Source: Phosphoribacter sp037045055 (GTDB lineage: Bacteria; Actinomycetota; Actinomycetes; Actinomycetales; Dermatophilaceae). From it: a stretch of DNA of 64,000 nucleotides. The notes under the pieces are model-generated. The model was given only the letters and a program-made list of their open reading frames with translations. It did not search any database and had not been told where the DNA came from. The stretch is taken from positions 124,001 to 188,000 of the forward strand of contig JBAOHJ010000003.1 of NCBI GenBank assembly GCA_037045055.1, read 5' to 3'. How positions within the stretch are numbered: the stretch's first letter is position 1; each line of letters begins with the position of its first letter. This document shows, in pieces, positions 16,350-25,585 of the stretch. The translations under genes and the position numbers were made by a program.

Positions 16350-19300
16350 ACCGCGGCCACGGCGGCCGGTCCGCCCGCCCGCCGCCGCGCCGCCCGCCGC
16401 TCCCGCAGCCGCTCCGCGACGTCGTAGAGGACCGGCACGAGCAGCAGGGTGAGCACGGTCGAGGACACCAGGCCGCCGATGACGACGATCGCCAGCGGTT
16501 TGGAGATGAAGATCCCGCCGCCGGTCACCCCGAGCCCCATGGGCAGCAGTGCGCAGATCGTCGCCATCGCCGTCATGACGATGGGCCGCAGCCGCAGTCG
16601 GGCCCCGTCGACCACGGCGTCCGGCACCGACTCGCCGCGGGCACGGTACTGGTTGATGAGGTCGATGAGCACGATGGCGTTCGTCACGACGATGCCGATG
16701 AGCATGAGCAGCCCGATCATCGCGGGCACGCCCAGCGGCGTGTCGGTGAGCAGCAGCAGACCCAAGGCTCCGGTCGCCGCGAAGGGCACCGAGACGAGCA
16801 GGATCAGCGGCTGCAGCAGCGACCGGAAGGTCGCCACCATGACGAGGTAGACCACCGCGATGGCCACGAGCATGGCCATCCCCAGCTGGGCGAAGGACTC
16901 CCGCTGCTGCTGGGACACTCCACCGATCCGAGCGGTCACCCCGTCGGGCAGCCGCAGCCGAGCCAGCCCCGCCTGCACCGCAGTGGTGGTGGCGCCCAGA
17001 TCCGACCCGGACGGCGTCGCGGTCACCGTGGCGGCCCGCGCCCCGTCCACGCGACCCACCGACACCGGCGACTGGACCTGGCGCACCGTGGCGATGTCGC
17101 CGAGCTTGACCGGGACGGCCTTGACGGACTGTGCGTCCTTGGCCGCCTGCGACAGCTCCTCGGCCTGGTCGCGCGCCGCGAGGGTCTTGGCGCGAGCCGT
17201 CTGGGCCTTGGCGATCCCCTCGGTGGCGCTGTCTACCTGAGCCTGGGCGGCGAGCAGGGACTTCTCCAGCGCGGCGATCTGCCCTTGCACCGTGGCGACC
17301 GGGCTGGGTGCGGTCGCCGGCGGGAGCTGCCCGGCCGCCGCCGCCGCACTGAGCTGGTCGAGCTGGGTGCGCAGTGCAGCCAGCTGCTGGGTCAACGCGT
17401 CCACCTGCCCCTGAGCCTTGTCGCGGCCCGTGCGCAGCGCGGCCAGCTGCTCCGCGGCCGCGCTGTCCTGCTCGGCCTGTCCCGAGCGCTGGGCGGACTT
17501 CTGCCGGTCGGCCACCGCCTCGGCCGCGGCCTTGCGCGCGTCCACGGTCTGCTTGGCCGTCACCGGCAGCAGGATGGAGGTCAGCTCCTCGACGGTGGTC
17601 GCCGGCTCCCGCGAGCGCAGCACGACGTCGACGGTCTGGTCGCCGAGGGTCAGCGACCCGATCCGGGAGCCCTTGACCGCCTGGGTGACGGCCGACCCGA
17701 CCTGCGCCTGGACCATGCCGATCCTGGCCGCGGCCACCGGGTCGACGTCGACCTTGAGCATGGGCTTGGAGATGCTCAGATCGGTCTGGACGTTCTGCAG
17801 CGTGGGGACGTCCTTGAGCATCGCGACGACCTGGTCGCTGGCCTGCTGCAGCTTGGCCGCGTCGGCGCTCTCGACGATGACGGCGACGTTGCCGCCGGTA
17901 GGACTGCCACTGGTGCCGGTCACGGCGACCACGCCCACGTCGGGCAGCGTCGCCACGGCGCGGCGCAGTCGCTCGGCGACCTCGCCGCCGTTGGCCCCGG
18001 AGCGCAGGGTCACCGAGATGGCGGCCTGGTTCGGGCTGGCGACCGACCCGAGCAGCGCGCGCGACGGGTCGCCGCCCACCGACGTCTGGAAGGTCTGCAC
18101 GGCAGGCTCGGCCGCGAGGACCTTCTCGATCCTCACGGCGGCGGCGTCGGTGGTCGCGAGGTTCGTGCCGGGCGGCAGGTCCTGGGTGATCCGTAGGGTC
18201 GTGGCCCCGGCCTCGCCGAGGAAGTCGGTCTTCAGCCGCGGCGCCAGCGCCAGCGTGCCGACGAAGACCAGCAGCGCCAGCCCGACGGTCAGCGCCCGGT
18301 GGGCCAGCCCGAAACGCAACACCGGCAGGTATGCCGCCTGCAGCCGGGTGACCCTCGACCCGTGGCCGACGGCCATCGACTCGGCCTCGGCCCGCTGGTC
18401 GTCGAGGTCGGGCGGGGCGGGCCGGCCGGACGGCATACCGGCGAGGGGTGCGCGCCGCCCCGGTCTGCTCATGAACCACGAGGCGAGCACCGGCACGACG
18501 GTGAGGGCGACCAGCAACGAGGCGAGCAGGGCAATGGTCACGGTCAGGGCGAACGGCCGGAACAGCTCGCCGGTCTGGCCCGACACCGTGGCGATGGGCA
18601 GGAAGACCGCGACCGTGGTCAACGTGGAGCTGGTCACCGCTCCGGCCACCTCGCGGACCGCTCGGATCACCGACGCCGCCCCGATCTCGCCGAGGGTGTG
18701 GTGGCGCTTGATGTTCTCGATCACGACGATCGAGTCGTCCACGACGCGGCCGATGGCGACGGTGAGGGCACCGAGGGTGAGCAGGTTCAGGCTGTAGCCG
18801 CCCAGGCGCAGCCCGATCAGGGCGATGACCAGGGACAGCGGGATGGAGACGGCGGTGATGAGCGTCGGGCGCAGCGACATGAGGAAGACGAGGATGACCA
18901 GGACGGCGAAGGCCAGCCCGAGCAGGCCCTCCACCGACAGGTCGTGGATCGAGTCCTCGATGTAGGGCGCCTGGTCGAAGATCGTCACGAACGTCGCGTC
19001 GGGCCCCAGCTTGTCGGCCAGCTCCGGCAGCAGGGCGCCGACGCCGCGGGACACCGCAACCGTGTTGGCAGCCGGTTCCTTGGTGACCAGCAGGGTCAAC
19101 GACGGGCGGCCGTTGGCCCGCGACACGCTGGAGATCTCCACGGGCGCCACCCGCACGTCGGCGATGTCGCCGAGCGCGACCGGCCCGTCGGCGCCCTGGA
19201 CCTCGACAGCGGCCACGTCCGCCACGCTGCCCAGGGTCTTGCCCACCTCGACGTCCAGGGTGGCGGCGCCGGTGGGCAACGACCCGGCCGGCACGGCGAC

Positions 19301-19930
19301 CCCACTGGCGGCGAACACCTGCGGCAGGGTGGCCGGCTCCACGCCGAGCCGCTCGACGTCCTCGCGGCGCAGGGTGACGACGACCTGCTGCTTCTGCTCG
19401 CCGACGACGGTGACCTCGCGGACCCCGGCGACGGTCTTGAGCCGGGCCACGACCACGTCCTTGAGCGTGCGGGACAGCGCCGCCGTGGTGTCCGACGAGG
19501 ACACCGCGAGGGCGACGACCGGCACGTCGTCGAACCGCCCGGCCACGACGCTGGGCACGACGTCGGTCGGCAGCTTCGGGCGCGTGGCGTCGACCGCCGA
19601 GCGGATGTCCGAGATCACCTTGTCGGTGTTGGTGCCGTACTCCCACTCGGCCCGCACCTGCGACACGCTGCTGGAGCTGCGCGAGGTCACCCGGGTCACG
19701 CCGGCGACCGCCTTGACCGCCGACTCGATCGGCTTGGTCACCTCGAGCTCGACGACCTCGGGCGCGGCTCCGGCGAAGACCGACACGATGCTCGCCGACG
19801 GCGGGTCCAGCGACGGGATGAGCTCTTGCTTCAGTCCGCGGGTAGCGACCACGCCGAGCACCAGCACGACGACGGTCACGAGCAGGACGACCGTGCGGTT
19901 GGCGAGGCTGAGTCGGGTCAGGCGAGTCAC
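16346..19930 (-). CDS. RND family efflux permease with coiled-coil insert
   Basis: Membrane exporter of 1194 residues in the AcrB/SwrC (HAE) superfamily. One helix precedes the first porter domain, helices 2-6 lie about 320-500, helix 7 about 560, and helices 8-12 about 990-1170. Between the two halves of the second porter domain (about 790-942) lies a long Ala/Gln-rich stretch with heptad spacing, probably a coiled-coil hairpin. There is no adaptor or outer-membrane partner nearby, consistent with a single-membrane host; the insert might replace an adaptor. GTG 19930 has TACGCT eight bases upstream. Substrates cannot be told. Confidence 0.88.
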   Translation of the reverse strand: MTRLTRLSLANRTVVLLVTVVVLVLGVVATRGLKQELIPSLDPPSASIVSVFAGAAPEVVELEVTKPIESAVKAVAGVTRVTSRSSSSVSQVRAEWEYGTNTDKVISDIRSAVDATRPKLPTDVVPSVVAGRFDDVPVVALAVSSSDTTAALSRTLKDVVVARLKTVAGVREVTVVGEQKQQVVVTLRREDVERLGVEPATLPQVFAASGVAVPAGSLPTGAATLDVEVGKTLGSVADVAAVEVQGADGPVALGDIADVRVAPVEISSVSRANGRPSLTLLVTKEPAANTVAVSRGVGALLPELADKLGPDATFVTIFDQAPYIEDSIHDLSVEGLLGLAFAVLVILVFLMSLRPTLITAVSIPLSLVIALIGLRLGGYSLNLLTLGALTVAIGRVVDDSIVVIENIKRHHTLGEIGAASVIRAVREVAGAVTSSTLTTVAVFLPIATVSGQTGELFRPFALTVTIALLASLLVALTVVPVLASWFMSRPGRRAPLAGMPSGRPAPPDLDDQRAEAESMAVGHGSRVTRLQAAYLPVLRFGLAHRALTVGLALLVFVGTLALAPRLKTDFLGEAGATTLRITQDLPPGTNLATTDAAAVRIEKVLAAEPAVQTFQTSVGGDPSRALLGSVASPNQAAISVTLRSGANGGEVAERLRRAVATLPDVGVVAVTGTSGSPTGGNVAVIVESADAAKLQQASDQVVAMLKDVPTLQNVQTDLSISKPMLKVDVDPVAAARIGMVQAQVGSAVTQAVKGSRIGSLTLGDQTVDVVLRSREPATTVEELTSILLPVTAKQTVDARKAAAEAVADRQKSAQRSGQAEQDSAAAEQLAALRTGRDKAQGQVDALTQQLAALRTQLDQLSAAAAAGQLPPATAPSPVATVQGQIAALEKSLLAAQAQVDSATEGIAKAQTARAKTLAARDQAEELSQAAKDAQSVKAVPVKLGDIATVRQVQSPVSVGRVDGARAATVTATPSGSDLGATTTAVQAGLARLRLPDGVTARIGGVSQQQRESFAQLGMAMLVAIAVVYLVMVATFRSLLQPLILLVSVPFAATGALGLLLLTDTPLGVPAMIGLLMLIGIVVTNAIVLIDLINQYRARGESVPDAVVDGARLRLRPIVMTAMATICALLPMGLGVTGGGIFISKPLAIVVIGGLVSSTVLTLLLVPVLYDVAERLRERRAARRRAGGPAAVAAV

Positions 19931-20050
19931 GAGCGGTCAGCGTACGGGACAGCGCCGTCGGCAACCGCGCGCGGTCGCCGAGGGTTCGTCAGCGCGGTAT
20001 GCCGCTGTCCGGCGCCGGTGTCGGTGCCGCCACGGCGCCGGTCCGGCGGG

Positions 20051-20094
20051 TGCGGCATACCGCCAGGTGCGGTATACCGGCAGGTGCGGCATAC
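20051..20094. repeat. three tandem 17-bp units carrying CGGCATAC
   Basis: Units begin at 20051, 20068 and 20085 with TGCGGCATAC, TGCGGTATAC and TGCGGCATAC. Two hold the dispersed motif; the middle one holds the palindrome GGTATACC. A fourth copy lies inverted at about 19997. The array lies just after the lepA stop and before the exporter gene. Confidence 0.8.
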
Positions 20095-20100
20095 CGGCGG

Positions 20101-21999
20101 CTACTTCTTCTTGGCCTCGACGGGCTCGCTGGACAGGGCGGCGACGAAGGCCTCCTGGGGCACCTCGACGCGCCCGACCATCTTCATCCGCTTCTTGCCC
20201 TCCTTCTGCTTCTCCAGCAGCTTGCGCTTGCGGGTGATGTCCCCGCCGTAGCACTTGGCCAGCACGTCCTTGCGGATCGCCCGGATCGTCTCGCGAGCGA
20301 TGATCCGGCTGCCGATCGCCGCCTGGATGGGCACCTCGAACTGCTGGCGCGGGATGAGCGTGCGCAGCTTGCCGGCCATGCTCACCCCGTAGGCGTAGGC
20401 CCGGTCCTGGTGCACGATCGCCGAGAACGCGTCGACCTGCTCGCCCTGCAACAGGATGTCGACCTTGACCAGGTCGGCGGCCTGGTCGCCGGCGGGCTCG
20501 TAGTCCAGTGAGGCGTAGCCGCGGGTGCGCGACTTGAGCTGGTCGAAGAAGTCGTAGACGATCTCGGCCAACGGGAGGGTGTAGCGCAGCTCGACGCGCT
20601 CCTGGGACAGGTAGTCCATGCCGTGCAGCGCGCCTCGCTTGCCCTGGCACAGCTCCATGATCGCCCCGATGAACTCGCTCGGCGCGAGGATGGTCGCCCG
20701 CACCACCGGCTCGCGGACCTGCGCGATCTTGCCCCCGGGGAACTCGCTCGGGTTGGTCACGGTGACGACCCGGCGGTCCTCCAGGGTCACCTCGTAGACG
20801 ACGTTGGGCTGCGTGGAGATGAGGTCGAGGCCGAACTCGCGCTCCAGCCGTTCTCGGACGATCTCCAGGTGCAGCAGCCCGAGGAAGCCGCAGCGGAAGC
20901 CGAAACCCAGCGCCGCCGAGGTCTCCGGCTCGTAGGCCAGGGCGGCGTCGTTGAGCTTGAGTTTGTCGAGGGCGTCGCGCAGGTCGGGGTAGTCCGAGCC
21001 GTCGATGGGGTAGAGCCCGGAGAACACCATCGGCTTCGGGTCGCGATAGCCACCCAACGACGTCGCCGCTGGCTTGCTCGCGTTGGTCACGGTGTCGCCG
21101 ACCCGGCTCTGGCGCACGTCCTTGACCCCGGTTATGAGGTAGCCCACCTCGCCGACCCCGAGGCCCTGGGAGGGCTCCGGCTCGGGCGAGGACACCCCGA
21201 TCTCCAGCAGCTCGTGGGTGGCGCGCGTCGACATCATGAGGATGCGCTCGCGGGGGTTGAGGTCCCCGTCGACGACCCGGACGTAGGTGACCACGCCGCG
21301 ATAGGTGTCGTACACCGAGTCGAAGATCATCGCCCGGGCCGGTGCCGCCGGATCACCCACCGGGTGCGGCACCTGCCGGACGATCTCGTCGAGCAGCTCC
21401 GGGACCCCTTCGCCGGTCTTGCCGGACACCTGCAGGCAGTCACCCGGGTCGCAGCCGATGAGGCCGGCGAGCTCGGCGGCGTACTTCTGCGGTTGCGCGG
21501 CCGGCAGGTCGATCTTGTTGAGCACCGGGATGATGGCCAGGTCGTTCTCCATAGCGAGGTAGAGGTTGGCCAGGGTCTGCGCCTCGATGCCCTGCGCGGC
21601 GTCGACGAGCAGCACGGCGCCCTCGCAGGCGGCCAGCGATCGGGACACCTCGTAGCTGAAGTCGACATGCCCGGGAGTGTCGATCATGTTGAGCGCGTAG
21701 GTGTCCGGGCCGACCGCCCACGGCATCCGGACCGCCTGGGACTTGATGGTGATGCCGCGCTCACGCTCGATGTCCATGCGGTCGAGGTACTGGGCCCGCA
21801 TCGCCCGGGCGTCGACGACCCCGGTGAGCTGGAGCATCCGGTCGGCCAGCGTGGACTTGCCGTGGTCGATGTGAGCGATGATGCAGAAGTTGCGCAGCCG
21901 CTCCGGCGGCGTCGCGTGCGGCGGCAGCGCGGTGCGGGCCATCGGGGACACGGGTTGGCTCTCTGGCGGGTCGGGACGCTGGCCGGGACAGTCTGTCAC
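20101..21999 (-). CDS. lepA: elongation factor 4 (LepA)
   Basis: Translational GTPase that back-translocates stalled ribosomes, up to 632 residues. G1 is AHIDHGKST near residue 42, with RGITIKSQAVR, DTPGH and NKIDLP following. The C-terminal LepA-specific domain ends in a Lys-rich tail with KRKLLEKQKEGKKRM. The GTG at 21999 gives the longest form. The ATG at 21942 would give 613 residues and fits the family better at the N-terminus; neither has a clear ribosome site. Confidence 0.95.
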   Translation of the reverse strand: MTDCPGQRPDPPESQPVSPMARTALPPHATPPERLRNFCIIAHIDHGKSTLADRMLQLTGVVDARAMRAQYLDRMDIERERGITIKSQAVRMPWAVGPDTYALNMIDTPGHVDFSYEVSRSLAACEGAVLLVDAAQGIEAQTLANLYLAMENDLAIIPVLNKIDLPAAQPQKYAAELAGLIGCDPGDCLQVSGKTGEGVPELLDEIVRQVPHPVGDPAAPARAMIFDSVYDTYRGVVTYVRVVDGDLNPRERILMMSTRATHELLEIGVSSPEPEPSQGLGVGEVGYLITGVKDVRQSRVGDTVTNASKPAATSLGGYRDPKPMVFSGLYPIDGSDYPDLRDALDKLKLNDAALAYEPETSAALGFGFRCGFLGLLHLEIVRERLEREFGLDLISTQPNVVYEVTLEDRRVVTVTNPSEFPGGKIAQVREPVVRATILAPSEFIGAIMELCQGKRGALHGMDYLSQERVELRYTLPLAEIVYDFFDQLKSRTRGYASLDYEPAGDQAADLVKVDILLQGEQVDAFSAIVHQDRAYAYGVSMAGKLRTLIPRQQFEVPIQAAIGSRIIARETIRAIRKDVLAKCYGGDITRKRKLLEKQKEGKKRMKMVGRVEVPQEAFVAALSSEPVEAKKK

Positions 22000-22084
22000 G
22001 GCGCGGGTGCTGCGCCGGTGCCGCGCCGAGGCATCCGGCGCGGGAGAGTGCCGCGGCGGTGCCGGGCTGACTACGGTGTATGCC

Positions 22085-22672
22085 GTGCCCAGTCCACCAT
22101 CGGGTCCCGCCGTGACGGGCCTGCGCGCGCTCCTCGGCCGGGTGCTGCGCTCGGGCGGGTCGCTCCCTGCAGGTCCCCCGGCGACGGCGGACGCCGCCCC
22201 CGCGGCCCGCGCCCGCCGGGATCACCGCAGCGGCGTCCAGGCGCCGGCGGGCAGTGCCCCCTACCCGGGCGACTTCCGCGGCATACCGGCGATGTCGTGG
22301 GCGCCGCAGCCGGACGGCCAGCCCGATCCGGGCGAGATCGTCTGGACCTGGGTGCCCTTCGAGGAGGACCACTCGGTGGGCAAGGACCGCCCGGTGCTGC
22401 TCGTCGGGGTCGACGGCGACTGGCTGCTCGGCGTGGCCCTGACGAGCAAGGACCACGACGTCGACGCCGCGCAGGAGGCCCGCGAGGGGCGCCAGTGGGT
22501 GGACATCGGCTCGGGCGGGTGGGACCGCGTGGGCCGCCCCAGCGAGGTCCGGGTGAACCGTATCGTCCGGGTGGACCCGGCCCGGGTGCGTCGTGAGGGA
22601 GCGGTGGTCGCCGCGGAGGTGTTCGAGCAGGTGGCCGACGCGATCCGGGGCGACGCCCCGGCGGGCCGCTGA
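22085..22672 (+). CDS. PemK/MazF-fold protein with long N-terminus
   Basis: About 195 residues. The C-terminal 110 residues match PemK/MazF toxins: GEIVWTWVPFEEDHSVGKDRPVLLVG, written here as two pieces GEIVWTWVPFEED and KDRPVLLVG, then SEVRVNRIVRVDP. The first 75 residues are Ala/Pro/Arg-rich and not recognised. No antitoxin gene is adjacent. The same gene lies between lepA and rpsT in related actinomycetes, so it may be a resident RNase rather than a mobile toxin. The GTG start follows TACGGT (22072-22077) by seven bases. Confidence 0.75.
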   Translation: MPSPPSGPAVTGLRALLGRVLRSGGSLPAGPPATADAAPAARARRDHRSGVQAPAGSAPYPGDFRGIPAMSWAPQPDGQPDPGEIVWTWVPFEEDHSVGKDRPVLLVGVDGDWLLGVALTSKDHDVDAAQEAREGRQWVDIGSGGWDRVGRPSEVRVNRIVRVDPARVRREGAVVAAEVFEQVADAIRGDAPAGR

Positions 22673-22726
22673 GCGCGGCGCGCCGGGGTCAGAACGCGGC
22701 GCGCCACGACAGAACGCGGCGCCAGG

Positions 22727-22987
22727 TCAGAGCGAGGCGGCCTTGCGGGCCATCGCGGACTTCTTGTTGGCGGCTTGGTTGGCGTGGATGACGCCCTTGG
22801 AGACGGCCTTGTCGAGCTTGGCCGATGCGGTGCGCAGCGCGGCACCGGCGGCCTGGGCATCGCCCGAGGCCGCGGCCTCGCGGAACTTGCGCACCCAGGT
22901 GCGCAGCTCGCTCTTGACCGCTCTGTTGCGCTCGGTGCGCCTGGCGTTGGTCTTGATGCGCTTGAGCTGGGACTTGATGTTGGCCAC
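22727..22987 (-). CDS. rpsT: 30S ribosomal protein S20
   Basis: Small helical protein that binds the 5' domain of 16S rRNA, 86 residues, the family length. It begins ANIKSQLKRIKTNARR and contains KGVIHANQAANKKSAMARK, both diagnostic. The start is GTG 22987. A promoter with -10 TAGATT (23125-23120, minus strand) would leave an untranslated leader of about 130 bases. That is long for this genome and may serve the autoregulation known for S20. Confidence 0.97.
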   Translation of the reverse strand: MANIKSQLKRIKTNARRTERNRAVKSELRTWVRKFREAAASGDAQAAGAALRTASAKLDKAVSKGVIHANQAANKKSAMARKAASL

Positions 22988-23119
22988 GTGCCGTCTTTCT
23001 CGTCGGTCGGGACTGCCGCGGACGGGCGACAGACGCGGTCCGGACCGGTGTGGGGCGCCACGGTCGGGCCGCGCGGTGCTGCGTCGTGCGCGCACGACCA
23101 GGCGCGCACGCAACGGCCG

Positions 23120-23125
23120 AATCTA
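23120..23125 (-). promoter_or_regulatory. candidate rpsT -10 box
   Basis: TAGATT on the minus strand fits TANNNT and is the only good match in the 176-base gap between holA and rpsT. No clear -35 was found. Confidence 0.35.
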
Positions 23126-23163
23126 CCAGCGTCGTGCCGGGCCACCCAAACTCGCGCCACTGG

Positions 23164-24165
23164 TCAAGGTCGAGCGGCCCCGCCCCGAGCGGCCACGCCC
23201 CGAGCGGCCCCGCCCCGGGCGGCCCCGATGGCCAACAGGGCGCGCTCCACGGCATACACCGGATCGCGTCCCCCGCCCTTGACCTCGACGTCGGCCGCGG
23301 CCACTGCCTGGATCGCCGCGCCCAGGCCGGGCCCGTCCCAGTGCCCTACCGAGCGGCGGGCCTTGTCGACCTGCCAGGGGGCCAGCCCCAGGGCCTTGGC
23401 CACGGTCGCCGAGCTGCCCCGCCCGGCCGAGCCCACCCGCACGAGGGTGCGCAGCTGGGCCGCGAGCACCGCGACGATCGGCACCGGGTCGACCCCGGCG
23501 GCGATGGCGTGGCGCAGCAGTCGCAGCGCCTCGGCGGTCTGGCCGGCGACGGCCGCGTCGGCCACCTTGAAGCCGCTCGCCTCGACCTTGCCGCCGTGGT
23601 AGGTCGCCACCACCCGCTCGTCCACCACCCCGTCGGTGTCGGCGACCAGCTGCGCGACCGCGGCGGCCAGCTCGCGCACGTCGGTGCCGACCGCCTCGAC
23701 CAGCGCCCACACCGCCTCGGGGGTCGCCCGGCGGCCTTGGCGGCGAAACTCGTTGCTGGCGAAGTCCGCCTTGTCGCGGTCGGACCGGATGGCCGGGCAG
23801 TCGATCACTCGCGCCTGGGCAGACCGCAGCGCCTCGAGGGCCTTGCGCCCGCGCGGGCCGCCGCGGTGGACCACGACGAGGGTGACCTCGGGCACCGGGA
23901 CCAGCGCCAGGGCCTGCGCCTCGGTGAGCAGGGCGTCGTCCGCCTCGTCGAGGTCCTCGACGACGATCGCGCTCGCCCCGCCGAACAGCGACGGGCTGGC
24001 GTGCGCGGCGAGGTCGCCGGCGCGGTATGCCGCCGCCGCCACCCGCACGACGTCGACCTCGGGCTCGGTCTCGCGCAGCTCGGCGAGCACCGCGGCGACG
24101 GCCCGCTCGGCGAGCAGGCTCTCGGGACCGACGACCAGGACGACGGGCGGCACGCTGGTGGGCAC
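23164..24165 (-). CDS. holA: DNA polymerase III subunit delta
   Basis: Clamp-loader delta subunit, 333 residues, which opens the sliding clamp. The N-terminal AAA-like domain begins VVLVVGPESLLAERAV, without a functional P-loop as usual for delta. The middle SNEFRRQGRRATPEAVWALVEAVG and the C-terminal collar follow family spacing. I start at GTG 24165 where homology begins; a CAGTCT six bases upstream is a weak -10. The last 20 residues come from a 15-bp tandem repeat and look like a lineage-specific tail. Confidence 0.9.
   Translation of the reverse strand: MPTSVPPVVLVVGPESLLAERAVAAVLAELRETEPEVDVVRVAAAAYRAGDLAAHASPSLFGGASAIVVEDLDEADDALLTEAQALALVPVPEVTLVVVHRGGPRGRKALEALRSAQARVIDCPAIRSDRDKADFASNEFRRQGRRATPEAVWALVEAVGTDVRELAAAVAQLVADTDGVVDERVVATYHGGKVEASGFKVADAAVAGQTAEALRLLRHAIAAGVDPVPIVAVLAAQLRTLVRVGSAGRGSSATVAKALGLAPWQVDKARRSVGHWDGPGLGAAIQAVAAADVEVKGGGRDPVYAVERALLAIGAARGGAARGVAARGGAARP
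23172..23231. repeat. 15-bp tandem repeat at the holA 3' end
   Basis: About four copies of GAGCGGCCCCGCCCC with few mismatches. They encode a run of Ala, Arg and Gly at the C-terminus of HolA. Confidence 0.8.
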
Positions 24166-24227
24166 GAGGCCAGACTGCCACGCCCGTCCCACCCCCGTGC
24201 GTCGGTGCGCTGGTCTAGCGTTCTCGG

Positions 24228-25091
24228 GTGGACCAGACCCGGATCGCGGCACCGGCGGCCCCGCTGCGCGGCCTGGTCGCGGCCTACGACGGTTACCGTC
24301 AGCGGGGTCTGGCGCCGGCCTCGCACCGCGGGCTGCCCTCCCCCTACCTCACCGTGATCTTCACCTTCGACGTCCCGCTGGTGGTCCTCGAGCATCCCGA
24401 CCCCGCGCAACCCCCGGCCACCTTCGACGCCCTCGTCGGCGGGCTGCACACCTGCCCGGCCCGGATCGTCCACGACGGGGCGCAGGCGGGGGTGCAGGTG
24501 CGGATGTCCCCGCTGGGGGCGCGCGCCCTGCTCGGCATGCCGGCCGCCGCCCTCGCCGGGGCGGACGTGCACGGCGCCGAGGTGCTCGGTGATCTGGCCG
24601 CCCGGGTCTGCGAGCGGCTGACCTCGGCCGGCAGCTGGTCGGAGCGTTTCGCGCAGGTCGACGCTGCCCTGCTCGAGCAGCTGACCCGGACCCAGGTCGG
24701 GGCCCGCCGGGCCGGTCCGACGCCCGCCCTGGACTGGGCGTGGCGGGCCGTGGTCGGCTCGGGCGGCCGGGCCCGGGTGGGTGAGCTGGCCGATCGGGTC
24801 GGGTGGAGCGAGCGGCACTTGACCGGGCGGTTCCGGGCCGAGTACGGCCTGACCCCCAAGACCGCGCTGCGGCTCGCGCGGTTCGACCGGGCCCGGCGGC
24901 GCATCGGGGCGCACGCGCGCGACGGCGCGGCGGGCGAGCGGGCCTCCCTGGCTCGGGTGGCCGCGTCCACCGGCTACGCCGACCAGTCGCACCTGGCCCG
25001 GGAGTTCCGCCACTTCGCCGGCGTGGCCCCCAGCCGTTGGGTCGCCGAGGAGTTCGGAAACGTCCAAGCCACCCCAGCGCGCCGCGGGTGA
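24228..25091 (+). CDS. AraC family transcriptional regulator
   Basis: 287 residues. Two helix-turn-helix units lie in the C-terminal 100 residues, with VGELADRVGWSERHLTGRF and LARVAASTGYADQSHLAREF. The N-terminal half is an uncharacterised sensor part. The GTG start follows TAGCGT (24216-24221) by six bases and is leaderless. It is followed after 11 bases by a VOC-fold gene that it probably regulates; such AraC/VOC pairs recur in actinomycetes. Confidence 0.9.
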   Translation: MDQTRIAAPAAPLRGLVAAYDGYRQRGLAPASHRGLPSPYLTVIFTFDVPLVVLEHPDPAQPPATFDALVGGLHTCPARIVHDGAQAGVQVRMSPLGARALLGMPAAALAGADVHGAEVLGDLAARVCERLTSAGSWSERFAQVDAALLEQLTRTQVGARRAGPTPALDWAWRAVVGSGGRARVGELADRVGWSERHLTGRFRAEYGLTPKTALRLARFDRARRRIGAHARDGAAGERASLARVAASTGYADQSHLAREFRHFAGVAPSRWVAEEFGNVQATPARRG

Positions 25092-25102
25092 GGATCACCG
25101 TC

Positions 25103-25546
25103 ATGACGACCACTCCCGACCACCCCGCCAGCAGCTCGCCGACGACACCCGGCCCGGTGGCATCCGTCTGGCCCACGGTCCGCGCCACGGACGCGCGCGG
25201 CCTCATCCGATTCCTCGTCGACGCGCTCGGCTTCGAGGCCACCGTCGTCTACGGCGACGGCGAGCGCGTCGACCACGCCCAGCTGTCCTGGCCGGCCGGC
25301 GGCGGGGTCATGCTCGGCTCGCAGCGCCCGGACAACCCCGCCGACGTGGCCGCCCCGGGCACGATGAGCGTCTACGTCGTCACCGACGCGCCCGACGCGC
25401 TGTGCGCCCGGGCCCGGGCCGCCGGGGCGCGGATCACCCGGGAGCCGTTCGACACCGACTACGGCTCGCGGGACTTCGCGCTGCTGGACCCGGAGGGCAA
25501 CCGGTGGTCGTTCGGCACGTATGCCGGCCAGGCGCGCCGCGGGTGA
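25103..25546 (+). CDS. VOC family protein (glyoxalase/bleomycin-resistance fold)
   Basis: 147 residues with one VOC module. The pattern PTVRATDARGLIRFLVDALGF is the usual first beta-alpha-beta and ALLDPEGNRWSFGTY the last strand. These proteins are metalloenzymes or drug-binding proteins; the substrate is unknown. GTGAGGA lies about nine bases before the ATG. It is downstream of and likely cotranscribed with the AraC regulator. Confidence 0.85.
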   Translation: MTTTPDHPASSSPTTPGPVASVWPTVRATDARGLIRFLVDALGFEATVVYGDGERVDHAQLSWPAGGGVMLGSQRPDNPADVAAPGTMSVYVVTDAPDALCARARAAGARITREPFDTDYGSRDFALLDPEGNRWSFGTYAGQARRG

Positions 25547-25585
25547 CCGCGGTGGGCGCCGACCCGCCGGGCCGGCGCCGGGGGG

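Noticed and set aside
15297..19964. A 1555-codon minus-strand frame across the RND gene, plsC and the phosphatase
   Set aside because: It runs in a different frame through the real RND gene and opposite two real plus-strand genes, with Arg/Pro/Gly-rich composition typical of shadows.
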